Shown here piece by piece: positions 48,743-61,281 of a stretch of 64,000 nucleotides of DNA (the stretch's first letter is position 1; every line of letters begins with the position of its first letter). The stretch covers positions 52,670,046 to 52,734,045 of the forward strand of contig NC_088302.1 of the NCBI RefSeq assembly GCF_032854445.1, written 5' to 3'. The notes under the pieces were generated by a model, which did not search any database, had not been told where the DNA came from, and saw only the letters and a list, made by a program, of their open reading frames with translations. The translations under genes and the position numbers were made by a program. The DNA comes from Liolophura sinensis (Eukaryota > Mollusca > Polyplacophora > Chitonida > Chitonidae).

Positions 48743-49832
48743 ATGGGCGCAACCAAGATAGCGACATTGCTCAGTAGTGTTTTCTTTTTGGTTTCAGTGG
48801 AAATGACTTTTCCATCTAAATGTACGTCGCTACGAATCAGAGTCAGGGAATGTATATTTACAATGGCCGAAGGAGCAGGGTAATCCATGGAGAAGCAGGA
48901 TCGTCTCACGAAGGCAGGTGACTCAGTGGGGCAGACTGTGACAGTCGAAGGAGACAAAGTAGCACGAGTGATACAGAAAAATTTACAATTTTCATTTATA
49001 TAACTCACCACAAGTAAAATTTTGAATTATTGTGAGAAATTACAAATGAGCAGTATTGATCAGAGAGCTAAAAGCTTATCGATATTTCAGTTTTTGATAT
49101 CGATAATACTCGATTAAATGTAAATTTTGCCTCACATCCACACTGTTATGACATGGCAACATTGCATATGGACCGAGTAATAAATGAATGGGCCAACCAG
49201 TGAATGAGTGAATCAATTGCAACTAATAAATAAAAGAAGTAACAGATCAGTTAAATTATTGCTTTTCCATTTGGATTTGATCTACCCAATTTGCAGGTCA
49301 GCGGTCACGTTTGATTTTGACACGGAATTTCATTCACACTGTTCATTAAAACATCTCTGTGAGGAAAAATACCCATATCTGGTGAGAATGGATTGTGATA
49401 CCGAACACTCTTGCCGCCTTCACGATCGCAAATTTCGAATATCTGGTAAAACGCCAGACAGAATCAAAGGTAAAAATTAGCAGAAAGGCTTTTTAAGTGT
49501 GGAAGAAAACAGGGGTCACGGTACTGATGAACGACCTGTGTGTGACCCGGGTCAACTACCTGTAGGTCACCTGTTCCTGATAGTCATCAGGAAAACAATA
49601 CCTTTTATTTAACCCACACGATGGGTTTAAACCATATAAAAGGACAAATAAAAACATACTGACTGAGCCAGGTTGTACTTGTCACCAACTCCTGTCACAA
49701 AACTGGCCTGAGTTGTGGCTCATTGGACACCTGCTACACGAGCGGGTGACAATTAATGTAACATTATTTGTTGTTGAATTTCGGTTTCTGCGTGGCTGGA
49801 TTAGCAGCTATTCTACAGTTGAACAACAATAA
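48743..49832 (+). CDS. candidate secreted cysteine-rich protein, three exons (tentative)
   Basis: The model is 48743-48879, 49297-49469 and 49672-49832. Junctions are GT-AG and phase-compatible (2, then 1), giving 156 residues. Exon 1 begins MGATKIATLLSSVFFLVSVE, a plausible signal peptide, then KCTSLRIRVREC. Exon 2 is cysteine-rich (HCSLKHLC, RMDC, HSC). Exon 3 starts CTCHQL and contains NWPELWLIGH. A diverged copy of the last exon and its upstream intron lies inverted near 58.7-59.0 kb. Differences between the copies in the CTCHQL frame are mostly synonymous (four against two). No family is recognised. The opposite strand over exon 1 also has a long frame, so strand and exon structure remain open, and the gene may be decayed. 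Confidence 0.33.
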
Positions 49833-50659
49833 CACTTTTACCAAGACCGCTTTTAAAATGACATGCTCAACCCCCACCCTCGCTCCGCACACTAAATTCA
49901 TTGAGAAACGTAATGTATTCAAACATATTCCTTTTGTAACCAGATATTAATGGTTCCTCACGCAAACGGACACAAATGCAGATGGGTACAATTGTCCAAT
50001 ACACTCAAGGCTTAGAAATAAAATATAAACTTGTTTGAGGTCTCTTGTAAGTCAGTTTCTCCCATTTACTGGCGTTTACAATAATACTGCAAAGAATAAA
50101 AGCAAATATTCTGGAAAATATGACCTATGCATTCCAAAAATATACAACGTACATTATTTTATTTCTTTGAAGATATTTCCTTCCTTCTAGTTGTCGGTAA
50201 GAATTATTTTACAGATGTGCACTCTGTGGTAAGAGTGGACATGTTGAGGCAGGGCTAAAATGCAGATAAGGTGTGCATGCTGACAGGATATTAGTTCAAG
50301 GGGATGTGAAATATTGCTACAAAAATTTGAACTGTGCTTCTTTTTCTCCACGGACAGGGCTTGATTTATGCATATTGCTGCACGAAAAACTGGCTTAATT
50401 TAAAGAGCAATTTAAGCAATCATATAGCAATGATCTGGCCTAGAAGGAATACGTCGTTGGGCGAAAGCTGCAGCAAAAAGTCAGGCTAACCTGTATTTAT
50501 ATACAAGGGCACTATGGAGACGATCTCCCAGCTACACCTACAGACCCTTGATTCTCCGGATCGTTCCTCGAGTTTGAAACTCTCGGCAATCAAGAATCCT
50601 AAATTTGTGACTACATGTCCCATGGGTGAATCCCCGGCTGTCAGAGTGATGGACATGTG
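49833..50659. other. intergenic, nothing recognised
   Basis: No gene, RNA or repeat was supported here. Confidence 0.5.
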
Positions 50660-51620
50660 TTGTTAACGTTTGTCGGGGGAATTCCACCAGTCTGGCCGTT
50701 AGCCCACTCCTCAGCGCTATCAGCTGTACAGCAATAACGCCTCTTACCGGCCTTTTTAGCATGTAATACGGTAATTTTGACAAGATCTTCAGCCTATCTG
50801 TTAGCCCCACCTCAGCACTGTCTGTTGTAGAGCCCACCTGAGCATAGCGTGTGTGGCAACATACTGTAACCTTGACATAATCACCAGCATACCTGTCAGC
50901 CCACACTTCAGCCCCCTAGCTGTACAGAGATAACGCCTCTCACGCGAGTACAACGAGTGTGGCAACATACTGTAATATTGACATAATCACCAGCATACCT
51001 GTCAGCCCACACTTCAGCCCCCTAGCTGTACAGAGATAACGCCTCTCACGCGAGTATAACGAGTGTGGCAACATACTGTAATATTGACAGGATACCCAAC
51101 CTACCTGTTACCCCACACTTCAGCTCCTAGCTGTACAGAAATAACGTCTCTAACACGAACATAGTGTGTGTTGCAACTTATTGTAATCTTGATGGGATCA
51201 CCAGCCTATCTGTTAGTCCACGCCTCAGCCCTGTCTGTTTTACAGAGATAACACGTCTCACGCTATGTGTGGCAACATACTGTAACCTTGGCAGGATCAA
51301 GCAGCCTCTTTGTTAGTCCATTCCTCAGCGCCATCAGCTGTAGAGATAACGCGTCTCACCCCATGTGTGGCAACATACTGTAATTTTGGCAGGATCCCCA
51401 GCCTATCTGTTAGCCTACTCCTCAGCGTCATCAGCTGTAGAGAGATAACGTTTATCACGCTATGTGTGGCAACATACTTTAATCTTGGCAGGATCCCCAG
51501 CCTATCTGGTGGTCCACTCCTCAGCGCCATCAGCTGTACAGAGATAACGCCTCTCACGCCATGTGTGGCAACATACAGTAATCTTGACAGGATCACCAGC
51601 CTATCGGTTAGCCCACTTTT
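50660..51620. repeat. tandem repeat of about 97-106 bp, about nine copies
   Basis: Each unit carries 'gtggcaacatactgtaa', 'gatcaccagcctatctgtta', 'ccactcctcagc' and 'agagataacgcctctcac'. Two neighbouring 106-bp units (about 50880-51090) are nearly identical, which implies a recent duplication. Long open frames across the array are by-products. Confidence 0.93.
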
Positions 51621-54600
51621 AGCTGGATTTAGATCTCTACTTCTCTCAAGTGACCGATTAATGTACGTTTAGCCTTGGCGTATATCATTTATTAAAATGG
51701 AGCTGCAGCGACAATAAATCATCATAATTCATGCTGCCACAAGCCCATCCTTCTCCCCAACTCTGTTCTTTCCGCACAGATATGCTGAATGTTCCACTGA
51801 GCCTGTCTAGCTCTGTCTTTTCTATTTTATTTGACTGGTGTTTTATGCAGTACTCAAAAATGATTCACTCATACGTTGGAGTCGACAAAAGCCTTATTCT
51901 TCAGATCTCCAAAAGGGCAAAATACACTACATGGCTTGACAATCTCTATACACTTGATGAACAGATCATTAAAACATAAATAAAATTAATTAAGATTAAG
52001 ACTGACCTTAAGTGACATCTTGACTCTTGTTCAACAACAACTGAGGACATGTTGTGTTAACACATCTGAAGAGAATGTAAGTCTGTTTGGGTGTGGGGAA
52101 AGGTTTTATGGTTTTACTTGAAAGCCGCAATCGAAGGTCAACATCCATCCCGCCTGATCAGCCGTACAATTTCCTCTCTGAATTACCGATGACTTTCTCT
52201 ATTTATTTGCTGCCAGGATTTCACGCTGGTTTTAAATAACGTACGTCACTGACGAGGATTATACCGTTAAGTTATTTCAAAATTCTTTGGCTTCGTTAAG
52301 GATAGTTTTTTACCAAAGATATCTTTACTCACTGATTCAGACAAGCGACCTTAAACTGAGAGAGGAAGACAGAATTTAAGCACCGGACACAAGTGGCCAA
52401 CCTTGATCTGAGAAACCTTGTTCAGCTGCCACACGAACACATCTCTGACAGGTCCAATGGTAGCCTGGTAACTTTCATAATCAACCAGGAACCCGTGAAC
52501 AAGTTTACGTTGACCTCAGCAAAAATGTTCTGATCCCGAATTGGCAAAAGAATATATTTATGAATATCGATTGCAACCTGTAACATGCGATATGTTGATT
52601 GTATCAAGACAGGCGAACACGTCGATTCCTTGACAAGTGTTTAATGAAATTGACAAAGTGCTATTGGTCGTTCAAATTTTATTTGAAATCTGAGCCTTTT
52701 ATGCCATACTTCAATACTTCAAAAAAGTAAAATTAACATTTTTGTTTTTGGATATTTTTGAAAGATTAAACTTGTGGGATTCCCGGGCTTATAAAAAAAC
52801 GAACTAGCACGTTTTATTGTAGAGGCTTCGTCAACCCTCAACATGATATGTATTGCATACACAGAGCACTATGCAGTTTTGAATGAGTTCTATTTTAGGT
52901 TAAATTTAATTTATGCAAGAATAAACAAATAACGTCCAAGGAAAATAAAACAGCTAACTGTACTTGGAAATTTCGTTTTAATTTTTCTACAAATTTAATA
53001 CAGCACATTTTACATGATAGGGGTGAAGCGTTAGTTTTTGAAGGTTTCTCATTAATAATTATTCATTTTAGTAACAGCTAAAAGATCTTAATGTTTCAGA
53101 TTTACTACCTTTATTTAAGGGCCAAACTCGAAATCAAAGGATGGCCTTATCTCTAAAGGACAGCTTCAAAGGGATGTTATTAAATTAGCCTTTTTACGCT
53201 ACGACACTTGATTGCTGAAGATAATGAATGGCTTTCCAGTTACACAACACACAATGCGATCGATTTCTTAAAATAACTGAATGATAAGGTAACCATTTGT
53301 GGTAACGTTGAAGAAGATTCATCAAAGTAAATAATCTTTTATTCATCTAATTCCTGCGAAACGCCGATAAATGCTTACATCCTATATCGACCATTGAGTA
53401 CAACCCGCACGAATGTGGCACCTACTAGTGTGGTGTTCCTGATGCTTGTATCTGTATTCTACATATACCACTGGGAAAAGGTACTATGTCTCGCCGTGTT
53501 TAACACCCTTTCACCGTCCCGTGTTTGGTGCAGACTAATAAAGATTAACTAATAAGACGCAGCTACGATGTTTGTGTGACAGAAAATTGTGTTATATTCA
53601 AAATATAGGATGAGATGGTTAAAACCGGAGACAGTGTATGTGTAACCTACACCAGCCACAAGTGCAATAAACCAATCACTGTAGGATGCATTGAATATGT
53701 CACTGACTAATGAGTATTGATACGGATGTTACCGATTACAAACGTGAGTGTTATTCAACTATCAATGCCATAGCGTTTTCTCTCCCAACTGTACACAAAT
53801 ACCAGACATATGGTTGCGCACAGAGTAGAGCGTTACTGTAACCAGAGTGATTCCATGGCAACACAAGACGAAGTCTACTGTTTTTTCTGCTCTGGAAAGG
53901 CAATCATTGGATTAACACCGGCTCTCAGCAGTCGTATTGCAATTAAATAGAGTTTCTATAAAGCACGATGTCTTTATTAAATAATGGAGCCGTCGTATGG
54001 AATTAGACAGATTTGAGAAGTAAACTGCAGCCAGCGTGTACGCCCACACTTAACTGAAGTTTGAGATTGTATGAGAACAGGTTATGTTTTGTTCTCCAAA
54101 AAGAACTCATACCGTCATTACATGATTGAATGAGGCTGGTGAGCCTCTCAGGGATAATCACATTCTCTCTGACCAGAGTCATGTCCAGATTTTACCTGGA
54201 ATGACCACGCCCACTCAGACTTACGTGGTCTAATTAGTAGCCATCACTTGTGACGGATATATGTCAACTTTTTACTGTTTATCAATTGATAAGAATTGAT
54301 GAATCTCAAGTGCTGTGCACCAGTCTAAGGTTAATGGAACTGTAGTTAGATAAAATACCTTCTGACGTTATTCATGACGTGAAAAATGACGTCAGACGAC
54401 GCGTTTATGTGCAGATTACCGGTACCTCATAATTATCAGAAAAATGAAGTGGTATATGGTAATCAGGAGACATTATATATTGTAATTATCCGAACTTCCT
54501 TTGTGTGTCTTCCACAGACAGAATGATCGCTCAGCCTCAAGATGTCCCTCACATCCAGGATGCTCTTCCCGTCGTAACTTTATGACTTAATTTAAAAACA

Positions 54601-54656
54601 GGGTTTCATTCGCCGTTCATGGTTTTTGATTTATGGTTATGTTTTATCGCAAAAAT
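51621..54656. other. intergenic; SINE tail and one duplicated block
   Basis: A minus-strand SINE tail lies at about 51829-51890 ('atttgactggtgttttatgc', 'agtactcaaaaatgattcac'). The duplicated block at 52400-52720 is listed separately. Nothing else is recognised. Confidence 0.5.
52400..52720 (-). repeat. diverged duplicated block with exon-like end (copy 1)
   Basis: Shares with 62570-62850, in the same orientation, 'tatgaatatcgattgcaa', 'atttgaaatctga' and, on the minus strand, an acceptor-like AG followed by a frame reading V-x-V-N-L-F-x-G and later T-R-x-L-P. In this copy that frame ends at a TGA near 52422. It may be a decayed exon with its intron; the family is unknown. Confidence 0.55.
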
Positions 54657-55232
54657 CACCATTAAGACCAGCTTTACTCACGGTACCATCACCATACAGG
54701 TTGGTGTCCGAATATCACTTCAGTTGTTTATCATTTACAAGGGAAATGCATCTGCTTTACTCACAGTACCATCACCATACAGGTTGATGTCCGAATATCA
54801 CTTCAGTTGTTTATCATTTACAAAGGGAATGTATTCGCTTTACTCACGGTACCATCACCGTGCAGGTTGATGTCCGAATATCACGCCAGTTGTTTATCAT
54901 TTGGAAAGGGAATGTTTCTGCTTTACTCACGGTACCATCATCATGCAGTTTGATGTCCGAATATCACGCCAGTTGTTTATCATTTACAAGGGAAATGCAT
55001 CTGCTTTACTCACGGTACCATCACCATACAGGTTGATGTCCGAATATCACGCCAGTTGTTTATCATTTACAAGGGAAATGCATCTGCTTTACTCACGGCA
55101 CCATCACCATGCAGGTTGGTGTCCGAATATCACTTCAGTTGTTTATCATTTACAAGGGAAATGCATCTGCTTTACTCACGGTACCATCACCATACAGGTT
55201 GGTGTCCGAATATCACACCAGTTGTTTATCAC
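54657..55232. repeat. 83-bp tandem repeat, seven copies in exact register
   Basis: TACTCAC recurs at 54675, 54758, 54841, 54924, 55007, 55090 and 55173, always 83 bp apart. Units contain 'ggtaccatcaccatacaggt', 'gtccgaatatcac' and 'gttgtttatcatttacaagg'. The constant length and few substitutions indicate a young array. Confidence 0.96.
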
Positions 55233-58200
55233 TCAAGACAGCATAATTTCAGTTTTGTACACCTCTGAGAACATATAGGCCAATCTCTCTGAGGTAATTT
55301 TTTAGTACTTTGTCACTTAGTGGCTTTGTAATTTGTATTCACGTATTCCTTTGGAATTTCACTACGGCCTGAATGGATCATAAGTTTTTTGGTTAAATTG
55401 TCACTTAGACGGCTTTTCCTGTGGAATTGATCCATGACATTGAAAAGCAAAATCTGTGGAGGGTTATGAAGGAAATCACATGTGTGTAAGTCAGTGTGAT
55501 CTGTACGGAACTTGAGAGGTTACTCTGCATAATCCCTGGTCGTTAGTAAGCTGATGCAGCGTGTGAGCTGGTCTGTCCTGTAACGGTGAAGCCTGCGAAT
55601 CAATACTTCTCGGATGTATTGCATCGTCTGTCAATACAACCAAATTCATGTAACAGAACACATGCGTGTAGTAGTGACCAGTTATAAATCATTCATACCA
55701 TGGTTACATAACATAGTGAAGTAAAACAATAAAAACTGCATTCCCCATAGACCTTGCATTAAGATCAGGAAGAGGTGGGTGGTGCGATCAACGCTGGCGA
55801 ATGTCGCTGTGCTTTGGTGGTCGGTCTTGAAGCGCTTCTTATTGTGCATACATTGTTCCACTCATGCTCTTGTATTGTTTATGGCGCACATCTGTCTGCT
55901 GAACATTCAACCAAACAACCAACCAGCCAGAGAGTAGAGGGTAGAGTAGAGAATTCGTATTAGATTTCTCAGACTGCCAATCTATATAGCTATACTCAAT
56001 TGAACCTGAATATACAAAATATAATTCGACACAGCCATTTCATAAATTTCGAAGTTGTATAAACGGGTATTGATTTTGGAATAAAGAGTTTAAATTTTGG
56101 AAATGGCAAATTTTGTTACATGGCTTGTTTGGACAAAATTAAAATTGCCGCTACCATCATGGACTTTCCTGGTCCATTTGCAAACAAAAATTATATGTTC
56201 ATTTTATGTCTTACATTTATTGCAGGTTTACCCTATCAGCTTGTATTATTTCCCACGGTTTGTGTATTACCGAATTTCACTTTTGAACCCGTATTAAACT
56301 AGACCAACTATTTTTGAGCTAATAATTTTTATTGTAGAAGGATTGTCTTCATTTAATGCGCCTTTATTATTTTAATCCTTACATGCCTTGGATGCCCTGT
56401 GTTTCAGGCTTGGTAAACATTGAATATTCTTGGGTATTAACTTGACACATTAAGTATCGAGGGGCAGTAACAGTAATTTCAGCATGTGAGAATGTCAGCA
56501 TATATACATTAACAAAAAAAGAGAGAATTTCTACCAGGTCTACTCAGCTAAATGCACAGGTAATCTACAGCGAAATTACCAGCTGTGTTTTACTGGGGCC
56601 TGAATATCATGTGTGATAGGGCTGTCTGGATGGCAGATCGCTCCGACCCGCTCTACACAGATTTAACCTACTATTGATCAAAGCTTTCGACTTGGCTTAA
56701 CAGAGCTAAGATTTGGGGGTGGTGGGAAATGGAAGCTGTGGGACAGTGAGTTAACGCTCAGCTCAGAGACATCCGATCAAGTCTGTGTCTCTACTATCAC
56801 TAAACTAGGCTCCGGAAGTGATGATATTAGCAATCCGTAACAAACTAGTTCAGACAGATTTGGACATTTGATAGACAAATTGTTTCAGACGTCACATCGA
56901 TTTTTCAGCCTGCAGATACCGCTAAGTGTCTGCGAACTCCTTCCCACACACTTCACTGGTACCTAAACCTCTGAACACAATTCACGACTCAGTAATGTGA
57001 GAGTATCCACAACGGTATCCACTCTCCAGTGAATTCATAGTACATGTTACATGTGGATATCTTGTCAGAAAGTCCAAGAATGTGCATCATAGAAAATCCA
57101 CAGCATTCATACGTCAGAGCATACTTTCTTCAGAATGATCACACCTAACTGTGTAACGGCCAACTCTTTGAGGGTCCACTGGATTAGACTCACAGTATGG
57201 TCATTTTAATATTGTATTCTAGCTACACCCTTTATCTTTTTAAAACACATACACACATTTCATACCTTTGCTCTAGATAATACCCTAATTACCTCAGGGA
57301 AACAAAATCAGCATTGACTGTCTGAAGGTGTTAATTGGTCCAAACATGGTGATTAGAACTAGACAGACTGTCAGTAAGAGTTAAGTTTTACGTACACAGA
57401 ATGCAAACTCCAAGCGATCAAGGTTTATGGTTTCTCCGGGGCGCCATATAAAGCGTTTTCGTCAAAGTGAATGCTTGTATCAATGTTTTTATAGTTGAAC
57501 ATACAGTATTTGTACAGGGTATATAAAATGTTCACTGGAAGGCCAAAAAGATATGGGTTTATGACGTCCAGCACATTTTATGCCACCCACTGGTGTGAAA
57601 TTGTAATGAAGATTTGAAACCGATCCTATTTCTTGAACCCTCTTCCTGATACCTCAAGACCAATTGCAATTTCTGCGTCGGTTATAGGTAACGACTTAGT
57701 TTGTCATGACAGGTAACAGGTGTCAAATCGCCGTCTTGGATAAACTTTTGATTTTGGAAAGAAATCCGAATGCAAATATTTTTCTAAAATTATGCTTCCT
57801 TATTTGGATAATTAAACAAAGGCAGCCGTGGTTTTCAATATAATAATAATTGGGCCTTGTTTTAGATTGCAATCTCCATATATGTACAATGCAATGTCTA
57901 GGTAACATTTATAAATTCTTCAAAATCCACAATTTGTTCTGCTCGTAGAGTTTTCTCAGCTCAAGGTGGGCGACCTTCTGTGTTCCTCCGTCAGCTGAAT
58001 CCGAGGTAGAAACTCAACTCGTGCAAAGACCAATACGACTCGCTCAAATCTCGAGACACATTGTGAGAAAACAAAAATTACATATTATTGAGGGCTTTGT
58101 TCAAGCTATAGCGATGACAAGCTAACGCGTAATTTTAATGTATTTTATAAAGATTCGTTATTTTACTGTGGGCTGTATTGAAATTCAAAATTGAAATGTA

Positions 58201-58689
58201 GCGATGATATCTTTTTGTTACACATTACATGCGAAAACATTAACCATTACTCGGTCCGGGTATATGAGCAATTTAGGACAGTGACAAGTTTTTTATTACT
58301 AAATTATGCATTAAATGCACCATGTATATTTTGCGAATGCATATATTACGAACCTGTTTAGAATATGATGTGTGGTCTTTATGTAAGCATCATGAATTAA
58401 GATATTGGTTTCTTTAAACAGTAGTGATTAGGCAGAACCAACCAGTAGAGCCGGAACATTTTTTATTTCATTGTCAAACTCTGAAGATATTGCACATTTA
58501 CACCAATATATATTTCTCTGTACTTGTGTGAGGAAGCATTAACATTGGTGTCACAAAATATATATGTTTGAGTATGTGTATGTTTTCGATGAATTTGAAG
58601 TGGGGGGTTTGAGCATATCATTCTGAACGCAGTTGTAGTACAAATATTGGCGCTGATCAGATTCTAAGCAGCTGTTTGTCCAACGACTT
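55233..58689. other. intergenic, nothing recognised
   Basis: Two overlapping plus-strand frames at 56097-56302 show no domain features. No repeat array was seen. Confidence 0.5.
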
Positions 58690-59030
58690 AGAAACTGAAG
58701 TTCACCAAGAACTATTGTTACGTTAATTGGTGTCCAATTAGCCACAGCTCGGGCCAGTTTGGTGACTGGAGCTGGTGACAAGTACAACCCTGGCACAGTA
58801 AGTATGTTCTCACTTGTCCCGCCTACTTTTACCTCCAGTGCGTGGGCTAAATAGACGTTTTGTTTTCCTGATGACTAGCGGGAACAAGGTACCTACAGGT
58901 AGGTGATGCTTATCACATACATCAGTGCCTTATATTCTGTTGCCTTACAAACTCACAAAGCCTTTGTTCTACGTTATTTTAAACTAGGCTATGTTTTAGA
59001 AACAATGTTTTCAAAGTGACAGAAATGTTT
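58690..59030 (-). pseudogene. decayed inverted copy of the 3' part of the 49.4-49.8 kb candidate gene
   Basis: On the minus strand the order 'aaaggcttt', 'acctacctgtagg', 'tagtcatcaggaaaacaa' and an acceptor 'gtgccag' (about 58795) followed by 'gttgtacttgtcacca' matches 49490-49760 (+). In the frame CTCHQL..NWPELWLIGH it stops after 23 codons. An extra G at the acceptor puts a different frame open for about 80 codons, which is probably chance. No copy of the candidate's exon 2 could be recognised upstream. Confidence 0.5.
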
Positions 59031-61030
59031 AAAATTTCTGAAACAAGTAGTATATTTTAAATCTCCATCCACCCCGCCTACCCCTAGCGATAAGGAAACC
59101 GGAATACATGATTGGCCAAATAAAGCAGCCTTTAGAAATAAAGACGACCGGGGAAGAATTTACCTTAGAAATCGTGCAGAAAACATTGGCACTTACGATG
59201 CTGACAGGTGCTTTGTATTAATGACTGGAAAAGCATTATATATGGTAATGCATTTTTTAGGCTTCCGATCTGAAGCTGGAATCAACTTTTCTTGCTCGGA
59301 ATACTGTACTAATTCTTTTCGGGTAGCGCTTTTCTTTGTTTTCCTATAAAACGGCAAATCGCAGCTGTTGAGATCTGATGTTTGTTTTTCAAGTTTCGCG
59401 GCTATATAGGAGTTCGAGCAAAAGTTTAGACAACTTCTTCTCAAGCATCAATGGACGAATCCTTCTAGAATGCAAGGAAAGCTGACACGGCCTGTGTTAC
59501 AGACGTTTATAATAGCCTACATCTGTGGTGAGCACTCATTGGTGAATGGCATATTCAAGACTGTTAGTTGATATTACTCTCTAGACTGAATGTCTTTAAC
59601 TAAGTACAATATCCCATTGTCGCTTCTTATTAGCAATAATAACACCCTCCTCAGCAAACTACATGTACTGACACTGAAAACGTATCGACCGTGGAAAGGC
59701 ATGTGCCTGAGGTCGGTGTATTTCCCAAAAAGCACAACAACAATGTTTCCAGTTTTCAAGATGTGGGATATGGACACAGGTGTGTAAATGTTATCGGCAT
59801 TTTGTCGACGTTTGATGGATAAACGAGCGTTTACAGTTGGAGAAGCTTCTTCATCGTAGCCACAAATGGTTATCTGATCAAATAGTTATAGTAAGATTTT
59901 GATTGCATTATGTGTTGTACAGGTGGAAAGCCATTCGGTAATCTGGTTTCCTCGCCTATAGAGGCTAATTTATTGGCATCTCCTTTGATTCTGCTCTATA
60001 CGGAAAGAACCATTCTTGGACCTTTAAATAAAGGTAATGAGTTCGAAGCATGGAGATACTCCAGTTGCTGGTAAAATGAAGAATTGTTTATGAGCAACTT
60101 TTCAAAACCATGTCGCTTCGACACATTCCTTGTTCATTACGCAGCTAGTCGAGGCTATGCATCAACCAATTGCAAAACCTGTAAAAACTGTTTTTTTTTT
60201 AAAATTTACAGAATAATTGAAATGCTTTTACAAGGAAGTATCTTCTGCTCATGTTCTGCAAAGTAAAGTTAGTGGTGTAGGCTGTATCAAGTACATAACG
60301 CGTAGCTCATGTAATGACGTTAACGAGGCCTGTACAAATGAGATACGTTCTCTCTCTTTATTATTAAGGTTTAAATCTCTAAAAGTCAAGGAAAAAAAAA
60401 AAAAATTCTCGGCGTTCAGGAAAACTAGATTAGAACGTCACCAGTCGGAGTTCTGTTTGTTTAGCAGCTAAAAGTTGGCGACCTGTGTCCGGGACTTCCC
60501 CTTCAGCTCACGACCGCGTGTCTGAATCCACGGACATATCCTCGGCATTAACTAGCTCTCACAAGAACAAAATGCTCAAATAAATGAGGGGATCCTGGTC
60601 AGCGACGTAAGAGACAAAAGGTCCGGAAGCAGTTGAGAGACAACTAATTAGCCAAGCTGGGAGGACACGACTAAGTACCAAACTGGTAAGAGACAGCTAA
60701 GTACCCAAGCCGGGAAGAGACATTCGAACAAGCCAACATGGTACAATGCTTCCACAAGCTAATCATTTCAAGCACAGGTTCACATCCTGCTATTTCTTTA
60801 ATATTTCTGACAAATTGCAGGTAAAGCAGTTACTTGAGTGTGAAAGGCCATATTGCTAAATGTGGTTTTCCTTAAACATGGAAATATAACATAGTCGACT
60901 CAAATGTGCTTAATACATTTACAAGACTATTGCATGTGCGATAGCCACTTTCAAATCTGTCCTCTTTAATAATATATCATATCTGTGGTTTTATGCAAAC
61001 AGAGACGAGATGTTGTTTACACCATAAGCT
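59031..61030. other. intergenic, no gene supported
   Basis: A minus-strand frame at 59193-59444 abuts a GTAAGT donor (59194-59189) but has no convincing acceptor. A loose tandem stretch with 'ccaagc.gg.a.gagaca' lies at about 60635-60735. Nothing else is recognised. Confidence 0.45.
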
Positions 61031-61177
61031 ATAAGTACCTGGGAAGGTCTGTCAGCGATCTGCGGATGGCCGAGGGTTTCCCTCGGGGTCTGCCCGGTTT
61101 TTTTACACCATAAGGCTGGCCGCCGTCGTGTAACTGAAATATTCTTGGGTATAAATAAATAAATAAATAAATAAATA
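61031..61177 (+). mobile_element. 5'-truncated SINE
   Basis: 'tacctgggaaggtctg', 'ctgcggatggccgagggttt', 'ggctggccgccgtcgtgtaa' and 'gaaatattcttgggtat', then (AAAT)n. ATAAGCT at 61024-61030 and 61178-61184 may be a short target duplication. Confidence 0.85.
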
Positions 61178-61281
61178 ATAAGCTTTAACTTAAAACTTCT
61201 GGAAAGTATGGCACATAGAGACAGACAATGCACCAGATTTAAGGTACGTGGACGAAACTGTCGTCGGTTTGACTATAGAAG

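Noticed and set aside
58551-58796. 82-codon minus-strand frame beginning LYLSPAPVTKLA, faintly like a ligand-binding receptor domain
   Set aside because: The homologous sequence at 49.7 kb has a stop in this frame, and differences between the copies fit the other frame better.
60470-60500. Third copy of the 52-kb block on the plus strand ('agttggcgacctgtgtccgg')
   Set aside because: The match spans only about 20 bases and does not extend to either side.
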